Assembly (NCBI RefSeq): GCF_002786295.1
Contig: NZ_PGTC01000018.1
Location: 248,001 to 312,000, forward strand
Origin: Pseudooceanicola marinus
Lineage (GTDB): Bacteria > Pseudomonadota > Alphaproteobacteria > Rhodobacterales > Rhodobacteraceae
DNA length: 64,000 nt
Direction of reading: 5' to 3'
The notes beneath the pieces are model-generated. The model had not been told where the DNA came from. It did not search any database and worked only from the letters and a program-made list of their open reading frames with translations. Position 1 is the stretch's first letter; each line of letters opens with the position of its first letter. A program made the translations under genes and the position numbers. Positions 17,350-26,488 of this stretch are shown piece by piece.

Positions 17350-18891
17350 TCAGATTCCGGTCTCCTGCAGGAAACTGCGGATCTGCGCCATGCAGACCGC
17401 CCAGGCCGGTTCATAATCCACCAGCACGTGGTTGCGGCTGTCCAGCGGGACGAACCGTGCCCCCGGGATGCTGCGGGCGATCAGGCGCCCCTGTTCAACC
17501 GGGATCCGCTGGTCCTGCGTCGCATGCAGCACGATGGTCGGCGCCTGCACCTGGTCCAGCCGGTCGCGCACGTCGATGTCGCCGAAAGCTTCCTGGAACC
17601 GCGCCGCATTGGCGGCGGAGGTCGTCTGGCGCTGGAAGGCATCGAACCATTTCAGGTCGTCCGGCGTCGCGTCGGGCATGAAGGTCTGCGAGAAGATATG
17701 GCGATAGGCGGGATTGTCCGTGCCCCAGCCCAGCTCGGTCAACTGCCGAACCGCCTCGCGCCGGGCGATCTCCTCGGGGCTGGCATGGTGGCGCCAGCCG
17801 ATGGCATAGGCGCCGATCAGGATCAGCCTTGACACCCGATCGGGGTGGCGCACGGCATATTCGATGCAGACCGCCGCGCCCTGGGAAATCCCCAGAAGCG
17901 GGAACCGCTCCAGCCTCAGCTTGTCGACCACCGCCTCCAGGTCATCCACGAAGGCCGTCAGGTCCAGCCGCTCCACGTGCCAGTCCGACAGGCCGCAGCC
18001 GCGCTCGTCGTAGCGCACGAAACTGCGGTCGCGGGCGATGTCGGCAAAACAGGCGCCCCAGATGGGGGTATCCCAGTCATGTTCGATATGGGTCAGCCAA
18101 TTCGCCGCCTTCACCAGCGGCGGCCCGTCGCCGACGGTGGCATAGGCGATCTTGGTGCCGTCGCGCACTTGGCAGAAGCCGATCTTCTGGTCGCGCAGAT
18201 GCGCCCGGCGATCGGCCGCCTCGAAGGCCCCCGGCCCGGCGGGACTCGATGTGGCCGGACCGCCCGTCTCCGGCGTGGTGACGGATGGTCCATCGGGCGC
18301 GGCGGCGGCGTCTTCCGCCTCCGGGTCGGCCCGCTGCCACAGGCGCCGCCACTTCGCGGCAGCCGCGCGGGTGGCCTGCGGATGCCGGGCAAGGCGGCGC
18401 AGGACCTCGATCCGATCCGCTTCGGCATCATCGCGCTCCGCCATCAGCCAGCTGTCGAAGACCTCGTCCCCGGCACCGTCCAGCCCGTCCAGCAGCACAC
18501 CGGTCATCTGCGCGGCGGCGGCCTCCAATTCGGTCAGGCTCATGGCCGAGGGGCCTTCGCGCAGGCGCGCGCGCAGATCACGTAGATCTACAGCCACGCC
18601 TTCGCCGCAGAACGCGACACGTTCCCGGTCCGCCAGGATATGCGGCGCCCCTGGTCGATCCACGACCTTGCGCAGCTTGCTCAGGGCCCAACGCAGGGCC
18701 GCCTTGGGATCATCGGGCAGGTCCCAGAACATCTCGCACAATCGTTCACGGCGATGTGGCCGGTCGGTGGTCACCAGGAAGGCCAGAAGCGCCCGCGCCT
18801 TGCGCGACGCGGGCAACGGGACGGGCCCGTTGCCGTCACTGACTGTCAGCTCCCCAAAAAGAGATATTTTAAATTCATTAATTTCATTCAT
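17350..18891 (-). CDS. Winged-helix (SARP/OmpR-type) domain fused to an alpha/beta hydrolase
   Basis: 513 residues. Residues about 6-100 resemble the DNA-binding winged helix plus start of a bacterial transcriptional-activation domain (KISLFGELTVSDG ... RKARALLAFLV ... RERLCEMFWDLPDDPKAALRWALSKLRKVV). A Pro/Ala-rich linker spans about 190-225. Residues about 238-513 are an alpha/beta hydrolase: RYDERGCGLSDW, nucleophile elbow GISQGA (Ser336), acid DQRIP (Asp460) and His488. This is a one-protein ligand-sensing regulator or a DNA-associated hydrolase; the catalytic triad is complete. Neighbours give no clear target; the divergent STAS gene lies 260 bases away. Confidence 0.8.
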   Translation of the reverse strand: MNEINEFKISLFGELTVSDGNGPVPLPASRKARALLAFLVTTDRPHRRERLCEMFWDLPDDPKAALRWALSKLRKVVDRPGAPHILADRERVAFCGEGVAVDLRDLRARLREGPSAMSLTELEAAAAQMTGVLLDGLDGAGDEVFDSWLMAERDDAEADRIEVLRRLARHPQATRAAAAKWRRLWQRADPEAEDAAAAPDGPSVTTPETGGPATSSPAGPGAFEAADRRAHLRDQKIGFCQVRDGTKIAYATVGDGPPLVKAANWLTHIEHDWDTPIWGACFADIARDRSFVRYDERGCGLSDWHVERLDLTAFVDDLEAVVDKLRLERFPLLGISQGAAVCIEYAVRHPDRVSRLILIGAYAIGWRHHASPEEIARREAVRQLTELGWGTDNPAYRHIFSQTFMPDATPDDLKWFDAFQRQTTSAANAARFQEAFGDIDVRDRLDQVQAPTIVLHATQDQRIPVEQGRLIARSIPGARFVPLDSRNHVLVDYEPAWAVCMAQIRSFLQETGI

Positions 18892-19151
18892 TGGCGCACC
18901 ATCCGTTTGGCTTCGGAAAATGGCAATCGCATTTGAATGGCATCAGGCCCGAAACACCCTGAAACCACCCTGATCAGGCCAGAAAACAACGCTGATGACA
19001 ACGTTCGCCACCACGGTCGGCGGGCAAGGCAATCCAACCCAAAGGTATAGACTTAAATCAGGCTAGGATTGCAGGCCGCTCTTCTCCACCCTCCTTGCTT
19101 CACTGGGCGCCGAGCGCGCCCTGGCGCGGGGCTACATTCAGGGACTTTATT

Positions 19152-19598
19152 ATGAATAGTTATTTCGACAGCATCGATGGTCTTTGCATCCTGCATCTGG
19201 AGGGCCGGATCGATGCCACCCAGACCGGCACGCTCTGCGATCACCTGGTGCACAGGATCCGCGACGGTGACCGGCGCCTGATCGTGGTCTGCGCTCCGGG
19301 GGTGGAATTTGCCCGCCCCGCGGTGCGCGGCCTGATCGTCGCCGCCACGTTGATCCGCGCGGCCCGGGGACAGTTCCGCCTGGTGGCAGAGGCCGAGCTG
19401 GCAGGCTGGCTGCACCGTGTCAGCATGCGCCACCTTCTGCCCCTTGCCCCGGACCTGGAAACCGCGCTGGCGGCGATGGGCACGGCTGGCGGCCCGCCCC
19501 AGAGGCCTGCAACCGAAAAAGCGGCGGCGCCTGCCCCGTCCGCGGCCGCGAACCACCCCCGTCGCCCCGCGACCAACGCCCGGGTCATGGCCCGCTGA
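19152..19598 (+). CDS. STAS-domain (anti-anti-sigma-like) protein
   Basis: 148 residues from ATG 19152. The first 105 residues have the STAS pattern: DGLCILHLEGRIDATQTGTLCDHL ... RRLIVVCAPGVEFARPAVRGLIVAATLIRAARGQFRLVAE. The loop that normally carries the phosphorylatable Ser/Thr (FIDSSGL) reads EFARPAVRGL, with no Ser or Thr, so regulation by phosphorylation is unlikely. The tail from about 115 is Ala/Pro-rich and low-complexity. It probably binds a protein partner; none of the neighbours is an obvious anti-sigma factor. Confidence 0.65.
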   Translation: MNSYFDSIDGLCILHLEGRIDATQTGTLCDHLVHRIRDGDRRLIVVCAPGVEFARPAVRGLIVAATLIRAARGQFRLVAEAELAGWLHRVSMRHLLPLAPDLETALAAMGTAGGPPQRPATEKAAAPAPSAAANHPRRPATNARVMAR

Positions 19599-19661
19599 TC
19601 CCCCGGGGCCACGGATTTCATCCCCCACGCATTTCCCAGCACATTTCCAGGAGACAAACAG

Positions 19662-19865
19662 ATGCTCACCCAGCTTTTCTTCGGCGGCTTCGTATCCGGC
19701 ATGACCCGGCCGACCCCGCGCCTCGGTCCCGATCACAGTCCGCGCTCGCCTCTGGCCACGCAACAGGACTACCGGCGCCTGCACGACCTGCCCGATTACC
19801 TGCTGGAGGATATCGGCCTGACCCGGCACGACCTGCCGCCGCGTCGCTGGTTCGGCCTGATCTAG
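19662..19865 (+). CDS. DUF1127 small protein
   Basis: 67 residues. The C-terminal motif DYRRLHDLPDYLLEDIGLTRHDL is the DUF1127 (YjiS-like) signature, rich in Arg and Leu. Small Arg-rich DUF1127 proteins in alphaproteobacteria influence RNA turnover and phosphate or carbon metabolism. AGGAGA ribosome-binding site upstream. Starts 63 bases after the STAS gene, so co-transcription is possible. Confidence 0.8.
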   Translation: MLTQLFFGGFVSGMTRPTPRLGPDHSPRSPLATQQDYRRLHDLPDYLLEDIGLTRHDLPPRRWFGLI

Positions 19866-20000
19866 GATCGCCTGCCGATCCTGCCAGGCCAGATGCCCCG
19901 CACCGGCCTGGCTCCCCCCTTGCCACTGCCGCCTAACCCGTTGGCCCCGATCCGCTGCCCCGACGCGGATCGCTTCCTTCCGCAATTCGAGAGATGTCCG

Positions 20001-20300
20001 ATGCCATCCCCTGTTTCCAGCGCGACCCTGCGCGCCACGATGCACTCCCATCCCCGCAACCGGATGCCGCCCACCACCACGCCCAAGGCGGCCAATCTGC
20101 CCGCCCAGCCCGACGCGGCCCGCGCCCGCCTCGACCGCCCTCGGCCGCGCCATCTTCGCCTATACCAGCACCTGCCCGACCGCGACGCTGCGCCGCTGGC
20201 GCGCCTGCTGGAGGCCGCTGCGGGCCCCGGTGACCGGACGCGCCTGCAGCAAGGCAGCAATCGCCACATCCACTTCGGCCTGATCGACAAGGCCGGCTGA
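20001..20300 (+). CDS. Hypothetical small basic protein
   Basis: 99 residues from ATG 20001 with a modest GAGAG ribosome-binding site. Codons show the strong GC third-position bias of real genes here. The first half is Pro/Ala/Arg-rich; the second half (HLRLYQHLPDRDAAPLARLLEAAAGPGD) could form helices. I recognise no family. Follows the DUF1127 gene by about 135 bases. Confidence 0.45.
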   Translation: MPSPVSSATLRATMHSHPRNRMPPTTTPKAANLPAQPDAARARLDRPRPRHLRLYQHLPDRDAAPLARLLEAAAGPGDRTRLQQGSNRHIHFGLIDKAG

Positions 20301-20439
20301 CGCGATACCCCTGTGCCTCGGTCGCCGTTACCCTGTCGCAAACTGGGTCTTGCCAGCCGCGCGGCGGCCCGGTCATACTCTAACCTCGGGTCGCCCGGCG
20401 GACAGCCGGGCCACCCGGGAGGAAGGGAGGAGGCGCCCG

Positions 20440-21390
20440 ATGACCGGCCGTGACCACGACCATGTGACCCGCGTGATGCGGACCGTCAGCTGTGACGCCT
20501 CCGCCGCGCGCTCTCGCCTTGCCGCCTCCTGGCAACGGTCCTTCGCCCATCACCGCCTGGATCCGGCCGCCGCCCCACCGCAGGACCGCGACACCACGCG
20601 CCTGGCCGAACAGGAGGAAATGCTGGGCCGGCTGCTGCATGTCGCCAGCCCCCGCCTGGACGAGCTGTTCTCCACCATTGGCCAAAGCGGCCACGGCGTC
20701 TTCATGACCGATGCGCGCGGGCTGATCCTGCGGGCGCGGCAACGGGCGGCGGACGAGGCGGATTTCATCCGCTCCGGCCTGGTCGCGGGCGGCGACTGGA
20801 GCGAGGAGGCCCAGGGCACCAACGGCATCGGCACCTGCCTGGCCGAGAAACGCCCCCTGATCATCCACCGCGACCAGCACTACCTGGCGCGCAATATTGC
20901 CATGAGCTGCATCGATGCGCCGGTCTTCGATCACGAAGGTACGCTGATCGCGGCCCTGGACGTGTCCTCGCCCCGCGCCGAAAGCGACGGGTTCAACCAG
21001 CTCATCGGCGCCATGGTCAGCGGCATTGCCAGCAAGATCGAGATCGACCTCTTCCGCGACATCCACAGCGACCGCCAGATCGTCCTGGTCGGCGATGACC
21101 GCGCCGGCACCGCCCTGCTGGCGGTGGATCGCGACGGGCTGGTCGTGGGCGCCACGCGCAGCGCGCGGATCGGCTGTGGCCTGGCACGTCAGGGCGCCCT
21201 GCGCCCGGTGCCCCTGCGCGACGTTCTGGGGGAGACCTCTGAAGGGCTGTCGGGCGCCGAGAAGGCCGCGCTGACCCGCGCCCTGGCGCGCGCCAACGGC
21301 AATGTCTCCGCCGCGGCCCGCGCGCTCGGCATCGGGCGCGCGACGCTCTACCGCCGTATGAAACGGCTGGGCATTTCCGGCGCGGACTGA
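20440..21390 (+). CDS. AcoR-like GAF/Fis regulator lacking the AAA+ domain
   Basis: 316 residues from ATG 20440, preceded by GGAAGGGAGGAGG. The N-terminus ([19 protein letters not shown]) and GAF region (about 50-200, [55 protein letters not shown]) match AcoR-type activators of acetoin/alcohol/aldehyde metabolism. The C-terminus has a Fis-type helix-turn-helix ([26 protein letters not shown]). The central sigma-54 AAA+ module is missing, so it should act on ordinary promoters. The aldehyde dehydrogenase gene starts 185 bases downstream and is the likely target. Confidence 0.82.
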   Translation: MTGRDHDHVTRVMRTVSCDASAARSRLAASWQRSFAHHRLDPAAAPPQDRDTTRLAEQEEMLGRLLHVASPRLDELFSTIGQSGHGVFMTDARGLILRARQRAADEADFIRSGLVAGGDWSEEAQGTNGIGTCLAEKRPLIIHRDQHYLARNIAMSCIDAPVFDHEGTLIAALDVSSPRAESDGFNQLIGAMVSGIASKIEIDLFRDIHSDRQIVLVGDDRAGTALLAVDRDGLVVGATRSARIGCGLARQGALRPVPLRDVLGETSEGLSGAEKAALTRALARANGNVSAAARALGIGRATLYRRMKRLGISGAD

Positions 21391-21575
21391 CCCCGACGCC
21401 CCGCATCTCGCAGCTGCAACATGGCCGCCCGCCGCAAGGTGTCTCACCGCTGAGACAGTTTTGCCCCATCCCCCGCTTTGCCCCCGCTGACAATGCCGTC
21501 CCCAGAATGCCAGATCTTCTTCACCGGCGCCGAGGAGGGTGCCGGAGGAATTCCGACAGACGGAGGAGACCTGTC

Positions 21576-23093
21576 ATGAACGAGATGAGCCAACCCGACC
21601 TGAGCCGCACCTCACCCTTCCAGAGCCGCTACGACAACTTCATCGGCGGGCGGTTCACCGCACCCGTCAGCGGCACCTATTTCGACAACGTGACGCCGAT
21701 CACCGGCGAGGTGGTCTGCCAGGTGGCCCGCTCCGGCGCGGCCGACGTGGACCTGGCGCTGGACGCCGCCCATCTGGCGAAGGACGCCTGGGGCCGCACC
21801 TCGGCCACCGAACGCGCCAACACCCTGTTGAAAATCGCCGACCGACTGGAGGAGAACCTGGACCTGCTGGCCCGGGCCGAGACCTGGGACAACGGCAAGC
21901 CGATCCGCGAGACGACCCTGGCCGACATTCCCCTGGCGGTAGACCACTTCCGCTACTTCGCCGGTGTGCTGCGCGCCCAGGAAGGCAACATGTCCGAGAT
22001 CGACGCGGATACCGTGGCCTACCACTACCATGAGCCCCTGGGCGTCGTCGGCCAGATCATCCCGTGGAACTTCTCGATCCTTATGGCGGCGTGGAAACTG
22101 GCGCCCGCCCTGGCCGCCGGCAACTGCATCGTGCTGAAACCCGCCGAACAGACGCCCGCCGCGATCATGGTGCTGATGGACCTGATCCAGGATCTGCTGC
22201 CCGCCGGCGTGCTGAACATCGTCAACGGCTTCGGCGGCGAGGTGGGCGCGGCCCTGGCCAGTTCACCGCGGATCGCCAAGATCGCCTTCACCGGCTCGAC
22301 CGAGACGGGCCGCAAGATCATGCAGGCCGCGACCGAGAACCTGATCCCCGTCACGCTGGAACTGGGCGGCAAGTCCCCCAACATCTTCTTCAGCGATGTC
22401 ATGGCGGAGGATGACGCCTTCCTTGACAAGGCGGTCGAGGGCTTCGTCCTCTTTGCCTTCAACCAGGGTGAGGTCTGCACCTGCCCGTCGCGCGCCCTGA
22501 TCCAGGAAGACATCTACGAGGAGTTCATCAAGCGTGCCATCGCCCGGGTTGAGGCCATCGTGCGTGGCGACCCGCGCGACATGGACACCATGGTGGGCGC
22601 CCAGGCGAGCCGCGAGCAGCAGGAGAAGATCCTCTCCTACCTGACCATCGGGGTCGAGGAAGGCGCCGAGGTGCTGACGGGCGGCAAGGCCGCGCAGGTC
22701 GAAGGACTGGATGGCGGCTACTATATCGAGCCGACGATCCTGAAGGGCCACAACAAGATGCGCGTCTTCCAGGAAGAAATCTTCGGACCCGTCGTCTCGG
22801 TCTGTACCTTCAAGGACGAGGAAGAGGCACTGGCGATCGCCAATGACACGATGTACGGCCTCGGCGCCGGTGTCTGGACCCGCGATGCCAGCCGCTGCTA
22901 CCGCGTGGGCCGCGCCATTCAGGCGGGCCGGGTCTGGGTGAACAACTACCACGCCTACCCCGCCCATGCGGCCTTCGGCGGCTACAAGCAATCGGGCATC
23001 GGGCGCGAGAACCACAAGATGATGCTGGACCACTACCAGCAGACCAAGAACATCCTGATGTCCTACAACCCCAACAAGCTGGGCTTCTTCTAA
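21576..23093 (+). CDS. NAD+-dependent aldehyde dehydrogenase (acetaldehyde/ExaC-AldB type)
   Basis: 505 residues from ATG 21576 with GGAGGAGA upstream. ALDH superfamily motifs: [41 protein letters not shown] with general base Glu262, and [11 protein letters not shown] with nucleophile Cys301, followed by EEIFGPVVS. Length and the CTCPSR motif fit the ExaC/AldB class that oxidises short-chain aldehydes such as acetaldehyde to acids in the cytoplasm. Sits behind an AcoR-like regulator, the usual arrangement for inducible alcohol/aldehyde oxidation. Confidence 0.9.
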   Translation: MNEMSQPDLSRTSPFQSRYDNFIGGRFTAPVSGTYFDNVTPITGEVVCQVARSGAADVDLALDAAHLAKDAWGRTSATERANTLLKIADRLEENLDLLARAETWDNGKPIRETTLADIPLAVDHFRYFAGVLRAQEGNMSEIDADTVAYHYHEPLGVVGQIIPWNFSILMAAWKLAPALAAGNCIVLKPAEQTPAAIMVLMDLIQDLLPAGVLNIVNGFGGEVGAALASSPRIAKIAFTGSTETGRKIMQAATENLIPVTLELGGKSPNIFFSDVMAEDDAFLDKAVEGFVLFAFNQGEVCTCPSRALIQEDIYEEFIKRAIARVEAIVRGDPRDMDTMVGAQASREQQEKILSYLTIGVEEGAEVLTGGKAAQVEGLDGGYYIEPTILKGHNKMRVFQEEIFGPVVSVCTFKDEEEALAIANDTMYGLGAGVWTRDASRCYRVGRAIQAGRVWVNNYHAYPAHAAFGGYKQSGIGRENHKMMLDHYQQTKNILMSYNPNKLGFF

Positions 23094-23355
23094 GGCCAGC
23101 GCCCGCGTCGTCCCGCTGGCGCGGTCCGGAAACCGGGGGTCGCCGTTCCATCTCGCCCCCGGTGCCGGGCCCGGTCCAAGACCGGCGGGATGATCAAGCC
23201 GGGCCCTCCCCTCGTCCCGGGGGCGAGGGTGCGGCCTTGGGATTGCGCATCGCCCCCTCCCTGCGATGCGCGGCGCGCCCGGCCCCGCCCCGGGCCGGAC
23301 GCGCCCGGACAGGCCGTCCTGTCTCCAAACTCCCGGTCGGCCTGGCCGGAACGCG

Positions 23356-23388
23356 AAAGACCGGCGCCGGGCGCCGGTCTTTCTTTTT
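23356..23388 (+). terminator. Rho-independent terminator
   Basis: A 13-base perfect inverted repeat AAAGACCGGCGCC / GGCGCCGGTCTTT followed by CTTTTT. It lies about 260 bases after the aldehyde dehydrogenase stop, in an otherwise featureless 309-base gap, and just before the cupin remnant. Confidence 0.8.
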
Positions 23389-23402
23389 CCCAGGCCGATG
23401 AA

Positions 23403-23701
23403 CCGGGCCGCACCTCCGGCGCCCATGTCACCTTCGAGCCCGGTGACCGTACCGCCTGGCACCCCCAACCCGGCGGGCCAGACCATCCTCATCACCTACG
23501 GTCGTGGCTGGGTTCAGCGTGAAGGTGGCCCGATCGAGGAAATATCCAAGGGCGACGTGGTCTTCTTCCCCGCCGGCGAGAAGCACTGGCACGGCGCCAC
23601 CCCCGAGAACGCCATGAACCACATCGCCATCCAGGACAGCACCGACGGCTCCCCCGTCACCTGGATGCAAAAAGGTCACCGACGAAGAGTATGGCGCCTG
23701 A
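23403..23701 (+). pseudogene. Decayed cupin-domain gene
   Basis: Cupin sequence is spread over three frames. [16 protein letters not shown] is in one frame (from about 23415). [18 protein letters not shown] ... [28 protein letters not shown] follows in the next. After the A5 run at about 23669, VTDEEYGA and the stop at 23699-23701 fall in a third. The metal-binding histidines (WH, EKHWH) are recognisable. The usual N-terminal 40 or so residues are absent. At least two single-base frameshifts plus truncation make it non-functional unless the sequence has errors. Cupins of this type often accompany quinone or alcohol oxidoreductases. Confidence 0.7.
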
Positions 23702-23808
23702 GCGCCCCTGGCCGGGCCAGCGGGTCTAGACGCCTTCCGGCAGGGTCCGGGGCCAGCTAGTCCCGGACCCTTTTCATGTCTGCCCCTTTCCGGCGACCAG
23801 CCCCACGC

Positions 23809-24870
23809 TCAGGCGTCCTGCCCGCGCGCGCGACAGGGGATCACGCCGCTGTCCAGGTCCTCACCGTCACCTGCCGACAGGAAATCCCAACCCAGACTGT
23901 CCTGACCCAGTGTCAACCGCAGCAGCCCGGTTTCCCCGAAGACGGCGCGCGCGGTGCTGGCCTTTGTGGGTGTGGCGTGGCTCGTCTCCCCGCCGACGCC
24001 AATGGTGAAACCGATCAGCCCCTCGGGCGCCGGCTGCCCCACCGCATCCAGGGGCCGCGTGCGCTCGTAGAAGTGGTTGTGTCCGTTCAGCACGGCGGTT
24101 GCCCCGGCCTCCTCCAGCCGCGCAAAGAGCGCCCGCGCCGCCTCGCTGCCCGAGCGGTCCCGCAGCGACCAGGCGGGTTTGTGGAAATAGGCCAGGACGC
24201 AGGCATCGGGGTGCGCTGCCAGCTGGGCATCCAGCCAGGCGCGCTGCGCCGAGCCCTCGTCGGCATCGTCTTCCGAGTTCAGCGACAGCAACAGCCAGTT
24301 GCGCCAGCTCAGCGCATAGTGGCCCGTGCGGTCCGCGCCCGCTTGTTGTCCCCAATACTCATAATATCCGTTGGCGCCCGGCACCCGATACTCATGATTG
24401 CCCGGCGTCGGCAGCAGGCGTGGCACCAGCGCGCCCCAAAGCGGATCGAAACAGGTGTCGAACTCGGCCCGCGTGCCGCGATGGTAGGCCAGGTCCCCCA
24501 GTCCCAGGACCAGGTCGTCGGGATAGCGGTCAGCCAGGGCGGCGGTCTGCAATGCCCCGGCCCCGTCTCGATCCACTTCGACCGGCAGGCCCAGGTCGTA
24601 GGTCAGCGCGGGCCAGACCTGTCCCAGGGTATCCTCGCGCCCGCATTCGGCCACGTCGCCCGCGGCCAGAAGGGTCAGCTCGTCGCCCTGCCCGGCCACC
24701 TGGTCCAGCACCTGCTGCGGCGTTGCGCGGTCATCGCGGGCGGGGAAATCGCCAAGGATGGCGGCCTGGGCCTCATCCGCGCCGAAGCGGAACACCTGCT
24801 GCTCCCCGGCGGTCAGCACCAGCAACAGCGCGACGGCCACGCCGAGGGTCCGAAGTATCTTGCGTTTCAT
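23809..24870 (-). CDS. Calcineurin-like metallophosphoesterase, exported
   Basis: 353 residues from ATG 24870, which has AAAGGA upstream; ATG 24906 is less likely. N-terminal hydrophobic segment (LRTLGVAVALLLVLTAG) suggests a signal peptide or anchor. Metallophosphatase motifs in order: AAGDVAECG (GDxxE/D variant), LGLGDLAYHRGT, PTPGNHEY, FHKPAW and NGHNHFYERT. The set resembles purple acid phosphatase-type enzymes acting on phosphomonoesters or nucleotides in the periplasm. Ends near the cupin remnant; upstream neighbour is the LuxR gene 39 bases away on the same strand. Confidence 0.8.
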   Translation of the reverse strand: MKRKILRTLGVAVALLLVLTAGEQQVFRFGADEAQAAILGDFPARDDRATPQQVLDQVAGQGDELTLLAAGDVAECGREDTLGQVWPALTYDLGLPVEVDRDGAGALQTAALADRYPDDLVLGLGDLAYHRGTRAEFDTCFDPLWGALVPRLLPTPGNHEYRVPGANGYYEYWGQQAGADRTGHYALSWRNWLLLSLNSEDDADEGSAQRAWLDAQLAAHPDACVLAYFHKPAWSLRDRSGSEAARALFARLEEAGATAVLNGHNHFYERTRPLDAVGQPAPEGLIGFTIGVGGETSHATPTKASTARAVFGETGLLRLTLGQDSLGWDFLSAGDGEDLDSGVIPCRARGQDA

Positions 24871-24909
24871 GATCGTCCTTTCGGCCGGAGGGATCCGGTC
24901 CGTCATCCA

Positions 24910-25425
24910 TCAACTTGGGTCGGGGTCCAGCAGGTCCTCGACGAACCAGGAGGCGAACTGTGCCCGCCCGCTGACCCCGGCCTTGGCATAGATCCGTGTC
25001 AGCTGTGCCCGCACCGTGCCCTGGGCCGCGCCGCGGATCTCGGCGATGCCCGCCACGTCCAGCCCCTTCAGCGCCAGCAGCCCCACGTCGCGTTCCGCCG
25101 GCGTCAGTTTCCAGGCATCGAACTGGTCCTCGATCACCTGCGCCAGCGATCCACGCGCCGTGTCCAGGGCGCGTTCCTGCTGCCGCATCTGCGCCAGGGT
25201 CCGACGCAATTGCCAGACCCCCATGACCACGCCCAGGATCAGCGCCAGCGCCACCAGCGACTCGAAGATGCTGTGCGGGGCGGCCGGATCCTCGGCCAGG
25301 TCGGCCAGGGCATCGGCCACGAAGAACAGCGCCGCCATGGTCTGAAGGACCACGGTGACCGCCAGCGCGGCGGAGAAGCGGCGCGCGCTGCGGGGCCCGC
25401 GGGAAGGGACGGCGCCGGAGGTCAT
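24910..25425 (-). CDS. Membrane-anchored LuxR-type regulator
   Basis: 171 residues. Two hydrophobic helices (about 20-42 and 52-72) precede a coiled linker and a C-terminal LuxR/NarL helix-turn-helix (about 106-165; LTPAERDVGLLALKGLDVAGIAEIRGAAQGTVRAQLTRIYAKAGVSGRAQFASWF). There is no receiver or ligand domain, so the signal probably comes through the membrane segment. ATGA overlap with the cytochrome b561 gene couples the two, suggesting the regulator monitors membrane redox or acts on this operon. Confidence 0.8.
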   Translation of the reverse strand: MTSGAVPSRGPRSARRFSAALAVTVVLQTMAALFFVADALADLAEDPAAPHSIFESLVALALILGVVMGVWQLRRTLAQMRQQERALDTARGSLAQVIEDQFDAWKLTPAERDVGLLALKGLDVAGIAEIRGAAQGTVRAQLTRIYAKAGVSGRAQFASWFVEDLLDPDPS

Positions 25426-26063
25426 CCCCGGCGCGATCCCGTCAGCATGGGACGCAGGAGGTTGCGACGCAGGGCACGACTTTCGACCGCCACCCCGGCC
25501 ACGTGGGCCGCCACCAGCAGAAGCAACAGATTGGCCAGCATCTCATGCATCTCCTCGGTGATCTCCTTGATCTCGCCATTCTCCGCCCTGTCGTCGGCAG
25601 AGGCAAGCACCGACCAGTCCCCTGCGGCCACGGCGGCCTTTTCCTCGGCGAGGGTCACGGGGCTGCGGGCATCGGTCATCACCAGACCGGTGGCGGAAAT
25701 CAGCGCCAGGCAGGCCCAGAGCGCATAGACCATGAGCGCCCCCGCCGGATTGTGCGAGCGGTGTTCGCGCGGGCGACCGCGCAGCAGCGTCTTCAGGTGG
25801 CGTAGAGCCGCGCGCGGCGCGGGCGGGAAGGCCGAGAACCGCGCCTCTGCCGGCCCGATGAGCCCCCAGAGCAGGCGGATCGCCAGCACGGCCAGCACCA
25901 TCCAGCCGACCCAGACATGAAGCGCCGAGCCACCCTCATCCAGCACAGCGTTCAGCAGCACGGCCAGGGCGATCAGCCAGTGGGTCACCCGCACCAGCGG
26001 GTCCCAGGGATCGGGCGGCGCGACGGCCCCGCCCTCCTCCGCCGGCTGGCGGGCGTCAGTCAT
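25422..26063 (-). CDS. Cytochrome b561-family diheme membrane protein
   Basis: 213 residues. Cytochrome b561 / Ni-Fe hydrogenase b-type fold: DPLVRVTHWLIA (His28), ALHVWVGW (His49), and the last helix with His173 and His187 as the other probable heme ligands, four membrane helices in all. It would pass electrons between quinol and a periplasmic partner. The preceding gene encodes a PepSY protein and overlaps it by eight bases, a common pairing. Confidence 0.85.
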   Translation of the reverse strand: MTDARQPAEEGGAVAPPDPWDPLVRVTHWLIALAVLLNAVLDEGGSALHVWVGWMVLAVLAIRLLWGLIGPAEARFSAFPPAPRAALRHLKTLLRGRPREHRSHNPAGALMVYALWACLALISATGLVMTDARSPVTLAEEKAAVAAGDWSVLASADDRAENGEIKEITEEMHEMLANLLLLLVAAHVAGVAVESRALRRNLLRPMLTGSRRG

Positions 26064-26313
26064 CCGCCTTCACCTTGGCCACCTGACCGCTTTGCGGGTC
26101 GATGTAGATCTCCCACTTCCGCATCTCGGCGTCATGGCACTTGGCCTCGATCTTGCCGTCCTCGGCCTCGAACCGGGGCGCCATGCAGCCAGCGGCCTCC
26201 AGCGCGGTGGTGGCGGAGGCGGGATCGGTGCCGACCATGTCACCGACGGCCGGCAGGGCGGCGGCAGCCAGCGGGGCCAGCACCAGGGCACAGGTGGTCA
26301 CGAGCAGTTTCAT
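26056..26313 (-). CDS. PepSY-domain periplasmic protein
   Basis: 85 residues from ATG 26313. Signal peptide about 1-19 (LLVTTCALVLAPLAAAAL), then a single PepSY-like unit ending WEIYIDPQSGQVAKVKADD. Two cysteines (in GCMAPRF and AKCHD) could form a disulfide. First gene of the PepSY-cytochrome b561-LuxR operon. Function of such small PepSY partners is not established. Confidence 0.75.
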   Translation of the reverse strand: MKLLVTTCALVLAPLAAAALPAVGDMVGTDPASATTALEAAGCMAPRFEAEDGKIEAKCHDAEMRKWEIYIDPQSGQVAKVKADD

Positions 26314-26488
26314 GTCAGGGATCCTTTCCTTGGAGACCGGCGGCAGGGCGCCCCGGCTGATCCGCAGAAAGTCCCTCCCCGTGGGTGGGGTCGATTGCAC
26401 GCACGCTGCTTTTGCCCACCCTAAGCGCCTGCTTATGCCCGTTTGGGCGCAGCGCGCTCAGGGACGGAGGCCTCGGCGAGGTGCCTCC

